A stretch of DNA of 64,000 bases from Microbulbifer celer (GTDB lineage Bacteria > Pseudomonadota > Gammaproteobacteria > Pseudomonadales > Cellvibrionaceae): contig NZ_CP087715.1 in the NCBI RefSeq assembly GCF_020991125.1, positions 1 to 64,000 of the forward strand. Reading direction: 5' to 3'. The position numbers and the translations under genes were made by a program. Within the stretch, counting starts at the first letter, position 1. Every line of letters begins with the position of its first letter. The notes below the pieces were generated by a model. That model worked only from the letters and a program-made list of their open reading frames with translations. It was not told the DNA's origin and made no database searches. This document shows, piece by piece, positions 16,090 through 25,613 of the stretch.

Positions 16090-18813
16090 ATGTCGATCAG
16101 AAATATATCCGGCGGAAATGCCTTGCTCTTGAAGAAAAACAGCCTTCTGGCGGTTGCCATCGCGGCTGTCATCGGCGGGTCGGGAGCCAGCGCCGAAGAA
16201 ATGCTGGAAGAGGTCGTGGTGGAAGGATTCCGCGGCACTCTGGTAAAAAGCCGCGACCTGAAGCGCGATGCGGTGGGCACCCAGGACAGTATCGTTGCTG
16301 AGGATATCGCCGAATTTCCCGACCTGAACCTGGCGGAATCCCTGCAGCGTATCCCCGGCGTCACCATCACCCGCGATGGCGGGGAGGGTCGGCGGATTGC
16401 TGTGCGCGGCCTGGATTCCAATTTCGCGCTGGTGCAATTGAACGGCATGGATGTACTGGGCAATACCGACACCGCCATGGACAGCCGCTCCCAGGGCAGC
16501 CGTGACCGGGCGTTTGATTTCAACCTGTTCGCATCGGAACTTTTCAGCCAGGTTGATGTGAAGAAGTCCTACTCCGCCAGCCAGGACGAAGGCGGCCTGG
16601 CGGGCAATGTCGGTCTGCGTACCGCCAAGCCATTTGATTACGAGGGCTTTAACCTGGCCGTGTCCGGGCAACTGGGCAGTAACGAGCTGACGGAAGACGC
16701 CTCCCCGCGAACCGCCATGCTGATCTCCAACACCTGGGAAAACTTTGGTGCCCTGGCGTCGGCGGCCTACAGCTCCCGCGACACCCTGGAGCAGGGGGTT
16801 AATACCTATCGCTGGCGGCGCCGCGCCGATGACAACGGCGCGGCTTCCATCTACGGTCCCGCTGTGACCGCGGAAGAGGAAGCGGCGATGCGCAACGGCG
16901 AAGTGCTGGCGCCCCGCGCTGTCGGCCGTCTTTCCGCCTGGTTCAACGACCAGGAGCGTCTGGGGCTTACCACCGCGTTCCAGTTTCGGGCCGATACCTT
17001 CGACCTGACTCTGGACATGCTCTACGGTGAGCTGAACAGTGTCCGCGACGAGTATCACCTGAACCCCCGTGGCAACGAGGGCTCCATGGCCTACGGTGCC
17101 GGTGTGACCACCAACGACGTGACCATTGTGGATGGTGTACTGCTGGCCGGCGACTATACCGATACCGGTATCAATGTGGAGAGCCGGGATCACCAGGTCG
17201 ATACGGAATTTTCCCAGGTCGTCCTCAGTGGCAACTGGTACCTGAGCGACAGGCTGACCCTGCGCGGTCTGGTCGGCAACGAAACCTCCGATCTGGATGT
17301 AGACAGCCTGAAGGTGTTCACCGAAACACGCGGTGACTTCAGCTTCGATTACACCCGCGACATCATGGAACCTGTGATCGCCTATGGCCAGGATATGACC
17401 GATGCCAGCCAGTACTGGCTCGAGGAACTCGATATCTTCGGCAGCGTGAACGAAACGGAAAACAGCACCGTCAAGTTCGACCTGGACTACACACCCAACG
17501 ATACCGACCTGGTGAGAGCCGGCGTTTCCTTCAAGGCGTTGGAGAACCGTACAATTCGGGAAGACCGTAACGATATCCTCAATGACTACGACAATGGCCG
17601 GGACTATGCTGACCTGCTGGACGACAGCTTTTTCCGTACCATGTCCGGCAATGAGGCCGGCACCTGGGCGGTGGTGGATGCCTATGCCGTATTGAACAGT
17701 GATCTTGTTTCCCGCCTGAATAGCGAAGGTGACAACGATCCGCTGGCTGTCAGCGTCGATATCGGTGACTCCACCGACCGGGTCCGGGAGGAAACCTCCA
17801 GCCTGTATGTGGAGTATGAGTGGGACCGCCAACTGGGTGCACTTCCGTTCCGCGGCAATATAGGGCTGCGCTACTACGAGACCGATACGGCCTCCGACTA
17901 CTCCCAAAACGACCAGCTGTTGACCCTGGAGCGCACCTACGACGGCCTGCTGCCGGCGGTGAACCTGGTGGTCCAGCCAAGTGATGACACCTATGTGCGT
18001 TTCGGCTGGAGCCGGAATGTCACCCGCCCTTCCTACGGTGATCTCTCCGGGGCGCCCCAGGTGAATACGGACAGCGGCAGCCTGGAAGTGTCCGGCACCA
18101 ACCCGACACTGGAACCCTACGAGTCCGATAACCTGGATGTCAGTTACGAGTGGTACTTTACCGACGCCGGTTATATGGCGATTGGTTACTACCGCAAGGA
18201 CCTGGACGGCTATATCGTGCAGCAGACAGAAATGATGCCGTTCGCTGAAACAGGCGTGTCCACTTCCCTGCTGCCCGAGGACTATACGCTGGATTCACAA
18301 GCCAGGGTGACCCGGGCGGTGAATTCGGAGTCGGCAACCCTGCAGGGCATTGAGTTCACCCTGCAGCGGGATTTTGATTTCCTGCCGGCTCCCTTCAACC
18401 AGATGGGTATCGTCGGCAGTTATACCCGTGCCGACGGCGAGGTGAATAACTACGCGGGCGGTGAGCAGTTGAGCACCACCGACTTCCCCAACCTGTCGAA
18501 GAACGCGGGCAATATCACCCTGTATTACGAAACCGACGTCTGGGGCACCCGTCTGTCGCAGTCCTATCGCAGCGATTACATACAGAACGCCAGCGATGGC
18601 AATGACGAGGACTACCGCGGCTTCCTGGCCTCGACTTTCTGGGACCTGAGTGCTTTCTACAACGTAAACGACCGCCTGAAACTGACACTGGAAGGCTCCA
18701 ACCTGACCGATGAGCAGGATCGCCAGTATTCCAGCAAAGACGCGGTGAAGCGGCTCTACAATGTCACCAACAGTGGCAGGACCGTTTACCTGGGTGTTTC
18801 TTACCAATTCTAA
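16090..18813 (+). CDS. TonB-dependent receptor without STN domain
   Basis: This outer membrane receptor has 907 aa. After the signal peptide (ending near GASAEE), a TonB-box-like EEVVVEGFRG leads into the plug, with NLAESLQRIPGVTITRDGGEGRRIAVRG. A barrel follows and ends VTNSGRTVYLGVSYQF with the expected terminal Phe. It lacks the STN domain of its neighbour, so it probably only transports. Shared segments such as SRLNSEGDN suggest the two receptors are related. The 224-bp gap upstream holds small hairpins (for example 15901-15920) but no T-tract. A PI-PLC-like gene follows after 24 bp and is probably co-transcribed. Confidence 0.92.
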   Translation: MSIRNISGGNALLLKKNSLLAVAIAAVIGGSGASAEEMLEEVVVEGFRGTLVKSRDLKRDAVGTQDSIVAEDIAEFPDLNLAESLQRIPGVTITRDGGEGRRIAVRGLDSNFALVQLNGMDVLGNTDTAMDSRSQGSRDRAFDFNLFASELFSQVDVKKSYSASQDEGGLAGNVGLRTAKPFDYEGFNLAVSGQLGSNELTEDASPRTAMLISNTWENFGALASAAYSSRDTLEQGVNTYRWRRRADDNGAASIYGPAVTAEEEAAMRNGEVLAPRAVGRLSAWFNDQERLGLTTAFQFRADTFDLTLDMLYGELNSVRDEYHLNPRGNEGSMAYGAGVTTNDVTIVDGVLLAGDYTDTGINVESRDHQVDTEFSQVVLSGNWYLSDRLTLRGLVGNETSDLDVDSLKVFTETRGDFSFDYTRDIMEPVIAYGQDMTDASQYWLEELDIFGSVNETENSTVKFDLDYTPNDTDLVRAGVSFKALENRTIREDRNDILNDYDNGRDYADLLDDSFFRTMSGNEAGTWAVVDAYAVLNSDLVSRLNSEGDNDPLAVSVDIGDSTDRVREETSSLYVEYEWDRQLGALPFRGNIGLRYYETDTASDYSQNDQLLTLERTYDGLLPAVNLVVQPSDDTYVRFGWSRNVTRPSYGDLSGAPQVNTDSGSLEVSGTNPTLEPYESDNLDVSYEWYFTDAGYMAIGYYRKDLDGYIVQQTEMMPFAETGVSTSLLPEDYTLDSQARVTRAVNSESATLQGIEFTLQRDFDFLPAPFNQMGIVGSYTRADGEVNNYAGGEQLSTTDFPNLSKNAGNITLYYETDVWGTRLSQSYRSDYIQNASDGNDEDYRGFLASTFWDLSAFYNVNDRLKLTLEGSNLTDEQDRQYSSKDAVKRLYNVTNSGRTVYLGVSYQF

Positions 18814-18837
18814 GGCGGGGAAATAGAGGTAGTGAGC

Positions 18838-19842
18838 ATGAAAACCATTGGCGGAGTGTTCATTGCCTTGTTCCTTTTCACGGTGCCCGCGTTGGCGGGC
18901 AATCCGGTGCTCTTGCCGGAGAGCCGTTTGCTTTATTCCCACAACAGTTATCTGGCGACAGACAAGCGCTGGCAGGGAATGCACCTTGCGCAGCAACTAA
19001 GCGCCGGAATCCGTATTCTGGAGTTGGATATCTGGGACCGGGCCGGGCGGATTGCCCACGATGAAAAAGGGGAGAGGCAACACTGTTATTGGATAGCGGA
19101 GTGCCTGGCACAAGTCGACCGGTGGTCGCAAGCGCATCCGGATCACAGCCCCATCATATTATTGTTTGAACTGACCCATACCGATGGAAAAGCAGGTGGC
19201 GAACCGTCAATGGCCAAGGCGGCGGAAGTTGTGCGGGGGAAAATCGATGCGTTGTTTGAGGCCATCAATCCCTTGTCCGGGTCACAGCGAATCGTCACTT
19301 ATACACAGAGTACGCAGCCCCTGGCGTCACTGCGGGGAAAGCTGCTTATCGGGGTTTACCGGAAATTCAATACGCAGCTGTTCCGCGCGGACTACCCGGG
19401 CGCTTCACCGCGCCAGTCGCTGGCGATCAGCGATGCCTTGGATTTATTGCCAGAAACAGGTAGCGATACGGATTATGCTGCAGAAATGATTCGACATTCG
19501 GTGTTACTCGCACCGCGCTGGCTGGGCAAGGATAGCCATGGTATTACTGACCGGGATTGGCTGGGCGAGCAGGCCCTGCGCCGGCGGTTTGCCTCCCTGT
19601 GGGGTAATGGCGATATTCTGCGGCTGGTCAAGCAGGACGACTGGTCCTACCGCTCGCCACACAGCCAGCCGGGCGATCTCCTGATTGCCCACTTTCTCCC
19701 TCAGCCACAGGGGGTCAATATCGATCAGATACTGGAGGAAACCCAGGCCAGTGGCCTGGGGATTGATTCAGCGACGACTCTGGGCAGCGAGCCGGCCACT
19801 GCGTTGCAGGCAGTGTCGGAACTCCCCGCTTACCGGGATTAA
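18838..19842 (+). CDS. Secreted PI-PLC-like phosphodiesterase, Ca2+-dependent type
   Basis: This is a predicted periplasmic or secreted phosphoinositide phospholipase C-like enzyme of 334 aa with signal peptide 1-20 (VPALA). The X-domain active-site pattern is present: His35-Asn36 (SHNSY), Glu62 and Asp64 (LELDIW), His74 (AHDE) and Glu111 (LFELTHTDG). It would cleave inositol phospholipids or related phosphodiesters; the real substrate is unknown. ATG 18838 is preferred over GTG 18832 because AGAGG lies eight bases upstream. It is tightly linked to two TonB receptors, which suggests it releases or processes their ligand (inference). Confidence 0.85.
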   Translation: MKTIGGVFIALFLFTVPALAGNPVLLPESRLLYSHNSYLATDKRWQGMHLAQQLSAGIRILELDIWDRAGRIAHDEKGERQHCYWIAECLAQVDRWSQAHPDHSPIILLFELTHTDGKAGGEPSMAKAAEVVRGKIDALFEAINPLSGSQRIVTYTQSTQPLASLRGKLLIGVYRKFNTQLFRADYPGASPRQSLAISDALDLLPETGSDTDYAAEMIRHSVLLAPRWLGKDSHGITDRDWLGEQALRRRFASLWGNGDILRLVKQDDWSYRSPHSQPGDLLIAHFLPQPQGVNIDQILEETQASGLGIDSATTLGSEPATALQAVSELPAYRD

Positions 19843-19925
19843 AGCGCCACCTCTCATATCGCATACACTGCGCCGGATTCTCGTTGGATCGGCGCAGCTC
19901 GTAGTTGATACAGTCCCGTCATTCA

Positions 19926-20834
19926 TCAGCCCGCCTGGCGAACCGGGGCTGCGCCTTCCTGTACCTCTTCATTCTTACCGACTACCCGCCGACCATACGT
20001 CACCAGCAAAAAACCGATCGGGAACATGACCACGCCATACACGGCGGATGGCACCGACATTTCGCTGGAGTGCAACAGGGTCAGGGTTACCATCAGGCCC
20101 AGGGTGCCGTTCTTGATCCCCAGCTCGGTGGCCACCGCGAGTGCTTCCCGCTTGCCGAGCCCGACCATGCGGGTAGTTAGCAGCCCGACAGCGATGCCCA
20201 GCAGGTTCAGGGCAATGGCGGCGGGGCCTGCCTGGATCAGCAGTTCGAGAAACCGGTCGCGAATACCGTAAACAATACCGATCACCAGGGCTGCCAGTAC
20301 GATGCCGCCGAAAATACTCACAACACCCTCCGCGCGACTCGCCAGCTTCGGCTTTACTGCCCTCAGCGCCATACCGATTGCGACCGGCAGCAGCACGATC
20401 ACCGAGAGCATCAACACCGTCTTGCCAAACGGCAGCACGATACTCTGCTGGGTGCCGTAATAGAGCTTGAGGGCGTAATTGGTGAATACCGGTAAGGTCA
20501 TGATGGTGATCAGGCTGGCAGTGACCGTAAGCACAATGGAGAGGGCGACATTCCCCCGCGCGAGCAATGTGAACAGATTGGAGGTGGTGCCGCCGGGGCA
20601 GGCGGCAATGATGACCAATCCCACGGCCATCGCCGGAGACAGGCTGAGCCCCCAGGCGAGGGCGAAGGCCGCCGCGGGCATCAGGACAATCTGTGCCAGG
20701 GTTCCGATGATCAACCCGGTGGGCTTGACCGTGATCTGGTGAAAGTCGCGGGCGGTCAGGGTCAGGCCGATGCCGATCATGATGATAAACAGGGAAATTG
20801 GCAGGCCAATCGAGATCAGGGGACCGGATTCCAT
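19926..20834 (-). CDS. Bile acid:sodium symporter (BASS) family transporter
   Basis: This inner membrane transporter (302 aa) has about nine to ten hydrophobic helices. The family regions LVIIAACPGGTTSNLFTLLA (near 72-91) and ATELGIKNGTLGL (near 247-259) form the sodium-binding crossover in BASS proteins. The substrate may be an organic anion or keto acid and cannot be told. ATG 20834 has a strong upstream GGAGG. In-frame codons further upstream encode no hydrophobic or conserved sequence. The gene converges on the PI-PLC-like gene and diverges from rhlE. Confidence 0.9.
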   Translation of the reverse strand: MESGPLISIGLPISLFIIMIGIGLTLTARDFHQITVKPTGLIIGTLAQIVLMPAAAFALAWGLSLSPAMAVGLVIIAACPGGTTSNLFTLLARGNVALSIVLTVTASLITIMTLPVFTNYALKLYYGTQQSIVLPFGKTVLMLSVIVLLPVAIGMALRAVKPKLASRAEGVVSIFGGIVLAALVIGIVYGIRDRFLELLIQAGPAAIALNLLGIAVGLLTTRMVGLGKREALAVATELGIKNGTLGLMVTLTLLHSSEMSVPSAVYGVVMFPIGFLLVTYGRRVVGKNEEVQEGAAPVRQAG

Positions 20835-21258
20835 GGGAACCTCCGATTTATTATTAGAAGTGTTGTATATAGCCCAAATCCGCCAGGGGCGGCGTTGAGG
20901 GCATTCTCGCTCCGTTATTCTAGAGCCTCTGCAGCGGGATGGAACGTCAAAGTTCTGGCCGTTGCCACGAGAGTGATGGGGATGCGGGGGGGGTAAAATA
21001 AAACTGGGCAGTCTGTAGCCTTGTGTTATAGTGCCGCGGCTGGCCATCACGCCAGCTGCGTCATCTGTAGGCCGGACTGGCATATGCCCAGAAACCGGAA
21101 CGCTTTCCCAAACTTTGCTTGCAAAGTCTCTCTACTGAATGCCGCAACGTGCCGAGTTGGAATATTCGGCTAATGCCATGCGGCCCCTCAATTTTTTCAG
21201 GTATGTTCCCCGCCCGTGACTGGTGGTTTGCGTGCCGATTTATCAAGTTAGAAATACT
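20835..21258. promoter_or_regulatory. Intergenic region with candidate rhlE promoter and long leader
   Basis: This 424-bp region lies between divergent genes. An extended -10 sequence TGTTATAGT at 21024-21032 could start a leader of about 220 nt for rhlE. The leader contains a small hairpin ACTTTGC/GCAAAGT within 21111-21130 and an imperfect GCCGA/TTCGGC pairing further on. Long structured leaders are common for cold-induced RNA helicase genes, but that role is inference here. No small gene is supported. Confidence 0.4.
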
Positions 21259-22665
21259 ATGTTGTTTGAAGATCTCGGCCTGGTGCCGGAAATCGCCCGC
21301 GCCGTGGCGGAGCAGGGCTATACCCAGCCCACCCCCATTCAGGAACAAGCCATCCCCGTGGTAATGCGCGGTGGCGATGTAATGGCGGCAGCGCAGACCG
21401 GTACCGGTAAAACCGCCGGCTTTACCCTGCCTTTGTTGCACCGCCTCAGCGGCGGCGAGCGCGCGCGCAACAATCAGGTGCGCGCGCTGGTACTCACCCC
21501 GACCCGCGAGCTGGCCGCGCAGGTATTCGATAATGTGCAGAGTTACAGTCAGTACCTGCCCCTGCGCCACTCGGTGGTATTCGGTGGAGTAAAGATCAAC
21601 CCGCAGATGATGCGTCTGCGCGGCGGTGCCGATATTCTCGTCGCCACGCCTGGCCGCCTGCTCGACCTGTACAACCAGCGCGCGATCAAATTTGATCAGC
21701 TGGAAGTGCTGGTGCTGGATGAAGCCGACCGCATGCTGGACATGGGCTTTATCCACGATATCAAAAAGATCCTGCGGGCACTGCCGGCCAAGCGTCAAAA
21801 CCTGCTGTTCTCAGCCACCTTCTCTCCCGAAATTCGCGCACTGGCCAAAGGGCTGGTGAACGACCCGGTAGAGATTGACGTGAGCCCGCGTAACACTACT
21901 ACCGAGACTGTGCGCCAGAAGCTGCACCCGGTGGATAAAGCGCGCAAGTCAGCGCTGCTCTGTCACCTGATCAAGGAAAACAACTGGCATCAGGCGCTGG
22001 TGTTCAGCCGCACCAAGCACGGTGCCAACCGGTTGGCGAAGCAGCTGGAGCAGAGCCGGATTCCGGCCGCTGCCATTCACGGCAATAAGAGCCAGAATGC
22101 GCGCACCAAAGCGTTGGCGGAATTCAAAAGCGGCAAGGTTCAGGTTCTGGTTGCCACGGATATCGCCGCGCGCGGTATTGATATCGACCAGTTGCCACAG
22201 GTGGTGAATTTCGATCTGCCGAATGTGCCGGAAGACTATGTACACCGTATTGGCCGTACCGGCCGTGCCGGTGCCCGTGGTGAGGCCGTGTCGCTGGTTG
22301 CCGCGGATGAAATCAAACAACTGAAAGATATCGAGCGCCTGATCCAGAAGCCGATTCCCCGCGAGGAAATTGAAGGCTTTGAACCGGATCACGTGGTGCC
22401 GGAATCCGGCAATATCAAAAAGCCCGGTGGTCAGCGCCGCCGCAGCGGCGGTAAAAGTGGCGGCGGTGCAGACGGTGCCAGGCGCAGCAACGGCGGCGGC
22501 GGTGAAAATGCCCGTGGACGCGGTCGTGGCGGAAACGGCCGCGGTGCGAATGCCAGCGGTGCACGCAACGGCAACCGGCGCAGTGACGGTGGCAATGGCG
22601 GTGGAAATGGTGGAGAGGGAAGATCCCGTCGCCGTCGCAACAATCGCAGTAGCGAAACCGCCTGA
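21259..22665 (+). CDS. rhlE: DEAD-box ATP-dependent RNA helicase RhlE
   Basis: RhlE remodels rRNA and mRNA structures in the cytoplasm using ATP. The 468-aa protein shows the Q motif (GYTQPTPIQ), Walker [19 protein letters not shown] box in [16 protein letters not shown], and the C-terminal helicase motif [11 protein letters not shown] basic glycine- and arginine-rich tail of about 85 residues, with [13 protein letters not shown] runs, follows the core and probably binds [11 protein letters not shown] at 21259 matches the usual RhlE N-terminus, so GTG 21223 was not used. A clear terminator follows. Confidence 0.94.
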   Translation: MLFEDLGLVPEIARAVAEQGYTQPTPIQEQAIPVVMRGGDVMAAAQTGTGKTAGFTLPLLHRLSGGERARNNQVRALVLTPTRELAAQVFDNVQSYSQYLPLRHSVVFGGVKINPQMMRLRGGADILVATPGRLLDLYNQRAIKFDQLEVLVLDEADRMLDMGFIHDIKKILRALPAKRQNLLFSATFSPEIRALAKGLVNDPVEIDVSPRNTTTETVRQKLHPVDKARKSALLCHLIKENNWHQALVFSRTKHGANRLAKQLEQSRIPAAAIHGNKSQNARTKALAEFKSGKVQVLVATDIAARGIDIDQLPQVVNFDLPNVPEDYVHRIGRTGRAGARGEAVSLVAADEIKQLKDIERLIQKPIPREEIEGFEPDHVVPESGNIKKPGGQRRRSGGKSGGGADGARRSNGGGGENARGRGRGGNGRGANASGARNGNRRSDGGNGGGNGGEGRSRRRRNNRSSETA

Positions 22666-22675
22666 TTGTTAGTGG

Positions 22676-22709
22676 AATCCCCGGTGAAGAAATTCTCCGG
22701 GGATTTTTC
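22676..22709 (+). terminator. Intrinsic terminator of rhlE
   Basis: A 9-bp stem AATCCCCGG/CCGGGGATT (22676-22684 with 22697-22705) has a 12-nt loop and is followed by TTTTT. It starts 11 bp after the rhlE stop codon. Confidence 0.85.
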
Positions 22710-22752
22710 TATTCAAGGGTCTAGTCAAGGGTTCCCGCTTTTCACGGCAGAA

Positions 22753-24123
22753 TCAACCGATCAGGGTGCGGTAGAGAATCTTCAACGCATCGTCCGCCAC
22801 GGATTGCTGAACGCCGATATGGAAACAGATCTGCGATGGACTCTGGTCGATCATGGCAATGGGAATATGCGCTTTCCCCAGCGCACTGAGCGCATCCACA
22901 ATCGGGTAGGAATTACCCTGTAGCCCCAGACCCACCGGAGTCAGAATCGACAGGTTGTATACCACGTCCATCTCGTCCGGTTTTAGTTTCGCTTCAATTT
23001 GTCTACGCAAGTCATTGATGGCGCCGGTCAGGTCATCCTGATTGACCAGTACCGCGATGTCATCCTTATCTGTGGGGAAGTGGAACGTCTGGATATTGAA
23101 GTCCCGCAAGATACCTAACAGCTCTGCGGTAAACCCGATTTCCTCACCGAGCATGTCCTTTTCCAGATAGATATAGGCTACATTGTCGAGCCGCGCAACG
23201 CCCACAATTGCTTCTTCTTCGGGCACCCGCTCTGAAAGAATCACCGTTCCCGGGTCCTGCGGGCTATTGGTGTTGCGGATATTGATGGGGATTTTGCGCT
23301 CCTTGCAGGGCAGCATGGCGTTCAGGTGAAACACGTTGAACCCCTTGCTGGAGAGCAGACGTATTTCCTTGAACGTGAGCCGCGGGATGGCGCGTGCCTC
23401 GCTGACGATACGCGGGTCCGCCTCGAAAACGCCGCTGACATCGGTCCAGTTTTCGTAGCTGGCAGCATCCACGCCCTTGGCAATTTCCCCACCGGTGAGA
23501 TCGGAACCGCCGCGGGAAAACACCGCCACTTCTCCCGCCGGAGTAATCCCATAAAATCCGGGAATCACAGCGATGCACTCGCTACAGGTGGTTTCCGCCA
23601 GCCGTTGCACATTGCCGTAGGCGTCGTTTAGCAGTTTGGCATCCAGGAACTGTTCGCTGACCACAAAGCCGAAATCTTCCGGCAGGCAGGCCTCGGCGGC
23701 CATCCCCGATTGCGAAAAATGGGCAGCGATGACCCGGGCATTATAGTGTTCGCCGCGGGAGGCGAGAAAGGCGATGCGGCGCTCTCCGGTGAGCTTGCAC
23801 TCCAGGTCTGCCCGCAGGGAATCCAGCAGGGTATCGTCGGAGAGTTCCAGGTCCGCCAGAATCTGGCGAAAACGTTCCACCACTGCGCGCTTGCTGTCCA
23901 CTACGGGAATATTGATACGCTGCTCGTGAAAGTGCGCGCCGTCGGTGGCGATATTGAACAAGTGATCGGTAATCTTCTGTTCGCTGGCCTGGCTGCGACC
24001 CGGCGCCGACACCACCACGATACGTCGGTTGGGGTTATCCGCAACAATTTCACGCACCTTCTTGATCTGCGTGGCTGTGGCCACCGAGCTGCCGCCGAAT
24101 TTGCTGACAATTAACTCACTCAT
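22753..24123 (-). CDS. ask: Aspartate kinase, ectoine-type
   Basis: This enzyme (456 aa) phosphorylates L-aspartate as the first step towards aspartate semialdehyde. The N-terminal kinase motif VSKFGGSSVA is at residues 6-15. FSRGGSDLTGGEIAKG and TDVSGVFEADPR mark substrate and nucleotide binding. C-terminal ACT repeats begin near residue 310. The overall sequence resembles the Ask_Ect group linked to ectoine genes. Its ATG at 24123 lies 19 bp after the ectB stop, so the two are probably one operon. No ectA or ectC is present in the window. Confidence 0.85.
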   Translation of the reverse strand: MSELIVSKFGGSSVATATQIKKVREIVADNPNRRIVVVSAPGRSQASEQKITDHLFNIATDGAHFHEQRINIPVVDSKRAVVERFRQILADLELSDDTLLDSLRADLECKLTGERRIAFLASRGEHYNARVIAAHFSQSGMAAEACLPEDFGFVVSEQFLDAKLLNDAYGNVQRLAETTCSECIAVIPGFYGITPAGEVAVFSRGGSDLTGGEIAKGVDAASYENWTDVSGVFEADPRIVSEARAIPRLTFKEIRLLSSKGFNVFHLNAMLPCKERKIPINIRNTNSPQDPGTVILSERVPEEEAIVGVARLDNVAYIYLEKDMLGEEIGFTAELLGILRDFNIQTFHFPTDKDDIAVLVNQDDLTGAINDLRRQIEAKLKPDEMDVVYNLSILTPVGLGLQGNSYPIVDALSALGKAHIPIAMIDQSPSQICFHIGVQQSVADDALKILYRTLIG

Positions 24124-24142
24124 GCAATGCACTCACGGTGGC

Positions 24143-25408
24143 CTATCCGGTAAAGTTATGGCGTCTTTCCAGTAATGCACCGAGAGACGCATCGACGATC
24201 GCCAGACCTTCGTGCAACAGCTCCTCCTCGATCAGAAGCGACGGCAGAAACTTCAGAACCTGATCGCGATCCCCTGCGGTTTCAATCAATAAGCCGCGTT
24301 CAAACGCTTCTTTTGAGGCTTCGCCGGCAACCCCGGTCTGGGGAAGCTCCAGCCCCCACACCATACCGAGACCGCGCAGCCGTGGGTCCAGCTGCGGATA
24401 TTTATCGGCAATTTTCTGCAGTTCACTTTGCAGCAACTCACCTTTGCGTTTCACCGCCTGTGCCAGGTCGTCATTATCCCAGTAACTGAGTGCCTCGGTG
24501 GCGGCAACAAACGCGAGATTGTTGCCGCGGAATGTACCGGTGTGTTCCCCCGGCTGCCACTGGTCGAGCTCCGGGCGCATCAACAACAGTGCCATGGGCA
24601 GGCCACCACCAATAGATTTAGACAGGGTCACCATATCCGGGTAGATCCCCGCGCGCTCGAAGCTGAAAAAGCTGCCGGTGCGCCCGTTCCCCACTTGGAT
24701 ATCGTCAATGATCAGCAGAATATCGAATTCCCGGCACAGGGCTTCCAGTTTCTGTAGCCATTCGATACTGGCTACGTTGATGCCGCCTTCCCCCTGGACT
24801 GTTTCCAGGATTACGGCTGCAGGCAGGTCGACGCCGCTGCTGCCATCTTCGAGAAAGCGGCGCATGTAGTCGATGGTGTCTACGTCTTTACCGAGGAAAC
24901 CGTCAAACGGCATGAACGCCGTATTGCTGCGGGAGCCGTAAGATTCGTCCTTGTAGTCGTAATTCCCGGTCACCGCGAGCGCCCCCAGAGTCAGGCCGTG
25001 GTAACCATTGGTAAAGGCAATAATGTTGGAGCGCTTCTTTACCATTCGCGCCAGCTTCATGGCTGTTTCTACCGCATTGGTACCGGTGGGGCCGGTGAAC
25101 TGTACTTTGTATTGCAGGTTGCGTGGCGCGAGGATGGTATCGCGCAATTTGGTGAGGAAGGCCCGCTTGGCCATGGTGGCCTTGTCGAGGCCATGCACAA
25201 TCCCGCCATGCTGCAGGTACTTGATCAGCGCCTCGGCAATCAGTGGATTGTTATGACCGTAGTTCAGCGTTCCGGCACCGGCAAAGAAGTCGATATAGCG
25301 GGTACCCTGTTCATCGATCATTTCCGATCCGCGTGCGGTATCAAAAATGGTCGGAAAGGAGCGTACATAGCCCCGGACTTCGGACTCCATTTCTTCAAAA
25401 ATTCGCAT
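24143..25408 (-). CDS. ectB: Diaminobutyrate-2-oxoglutarate aminotransferase
   Basis: EctB transfers an amino group from glutamate to aspartate semialdehyde to give L-2,4-diaminobutyrate, the first committed step to ectoine. The 421-aa class III PLP enzyme begins MRIFEEMESEVRGYVRSFP and has FFAGAGTLNYGHNNP, IIDDIQVGNGRTG and the PLP lysine in LSKSIGGGLPMA, all typical of EctB. ATG 25408 has GGGGAG upstream and was preferred to 25429. The aspartokinase gene follows directly. Without ectA and ectC nearby, the product may feed ectoine genes elsewhere or another diaminobutyrate pathway. Confidence 0.88.
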   Translation of the reverse strand: MRIFEEMESEVRGYVRSFPTIFDTARGSEMIDEQGTRYIDFFAGAGTLNYGHNNPLIAEALIKYLQHGGIVHGLDKATMAKRAFLTKLRDTILAPRNLQYKVQFTGPTGTNAVETAMKLARMVKKRSNIIAFTNGYHGLTLGALAVTGNYDYKDESYGSRSNTAFMPFDGFLGKDVDTIDYMRRFLEDGSSGVDLPAAVILETVQGEGGINVASIEWLQKLEALCREFDILLIIDDIQVGNGRTGSFFSFERAGIYPDMVTLSKSIGGGLPMALLLMRPELDQWQPGEHTGTFRGNNLAFVAATEALSYWDNDDLAQAVKRKGELLQSELQKIADKYPQLDPRLRGLGMVWGLELPQTGVAGEASKEAFERGLLIETAGDRDQVLKFLPSLLIEEELLHEGLAIVDASLGALLERRHNFTG

Positions 25409-25578
25409 GGGGTCTCCCCTGTGATTCACATTCGAGACACGGGCTGTCTCAACAGTACCTGAACGGATACCGTATGCAGGGTAGTGAGGAGAGGTGGGAG
25501 TAACCAGTTTGGATGTTGACGGAGGGCTGCGTTGATACCGTTGTCATCCGGGCGGAGACGTGGGTGCTCGCGTAGCAA

Positions 25579-25599
25579 AGGGTGGGGCGGCCCCACCCT
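25579..25599 (-). terminator. Hairpin after the M20 amidohydrolase gene
   Basis: A 9-bp GC-rich stem AGGGTGGGG/CCCCACCCT with a CGG loop lies 15 bp beyond the stop codon of the minus-strand amidohydrolase gene. The T-run on that strand is only three bases, so termination is likely but not certain. Confidence 0.55.
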
Positions 25600-25613
25600 C
25601 ACAGATAGCGATG

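Noticed and set aside
16069..17907. 612-codon open frame on the minus strand opposite the TonB receptor
   Set aside because: It mirrors the codon pattern of the real gene on the plus strand, has no start signals and no recognisable domain. Similar long antisense frames at 42392-43369 and 27376-28509 were rejected for the same reason.
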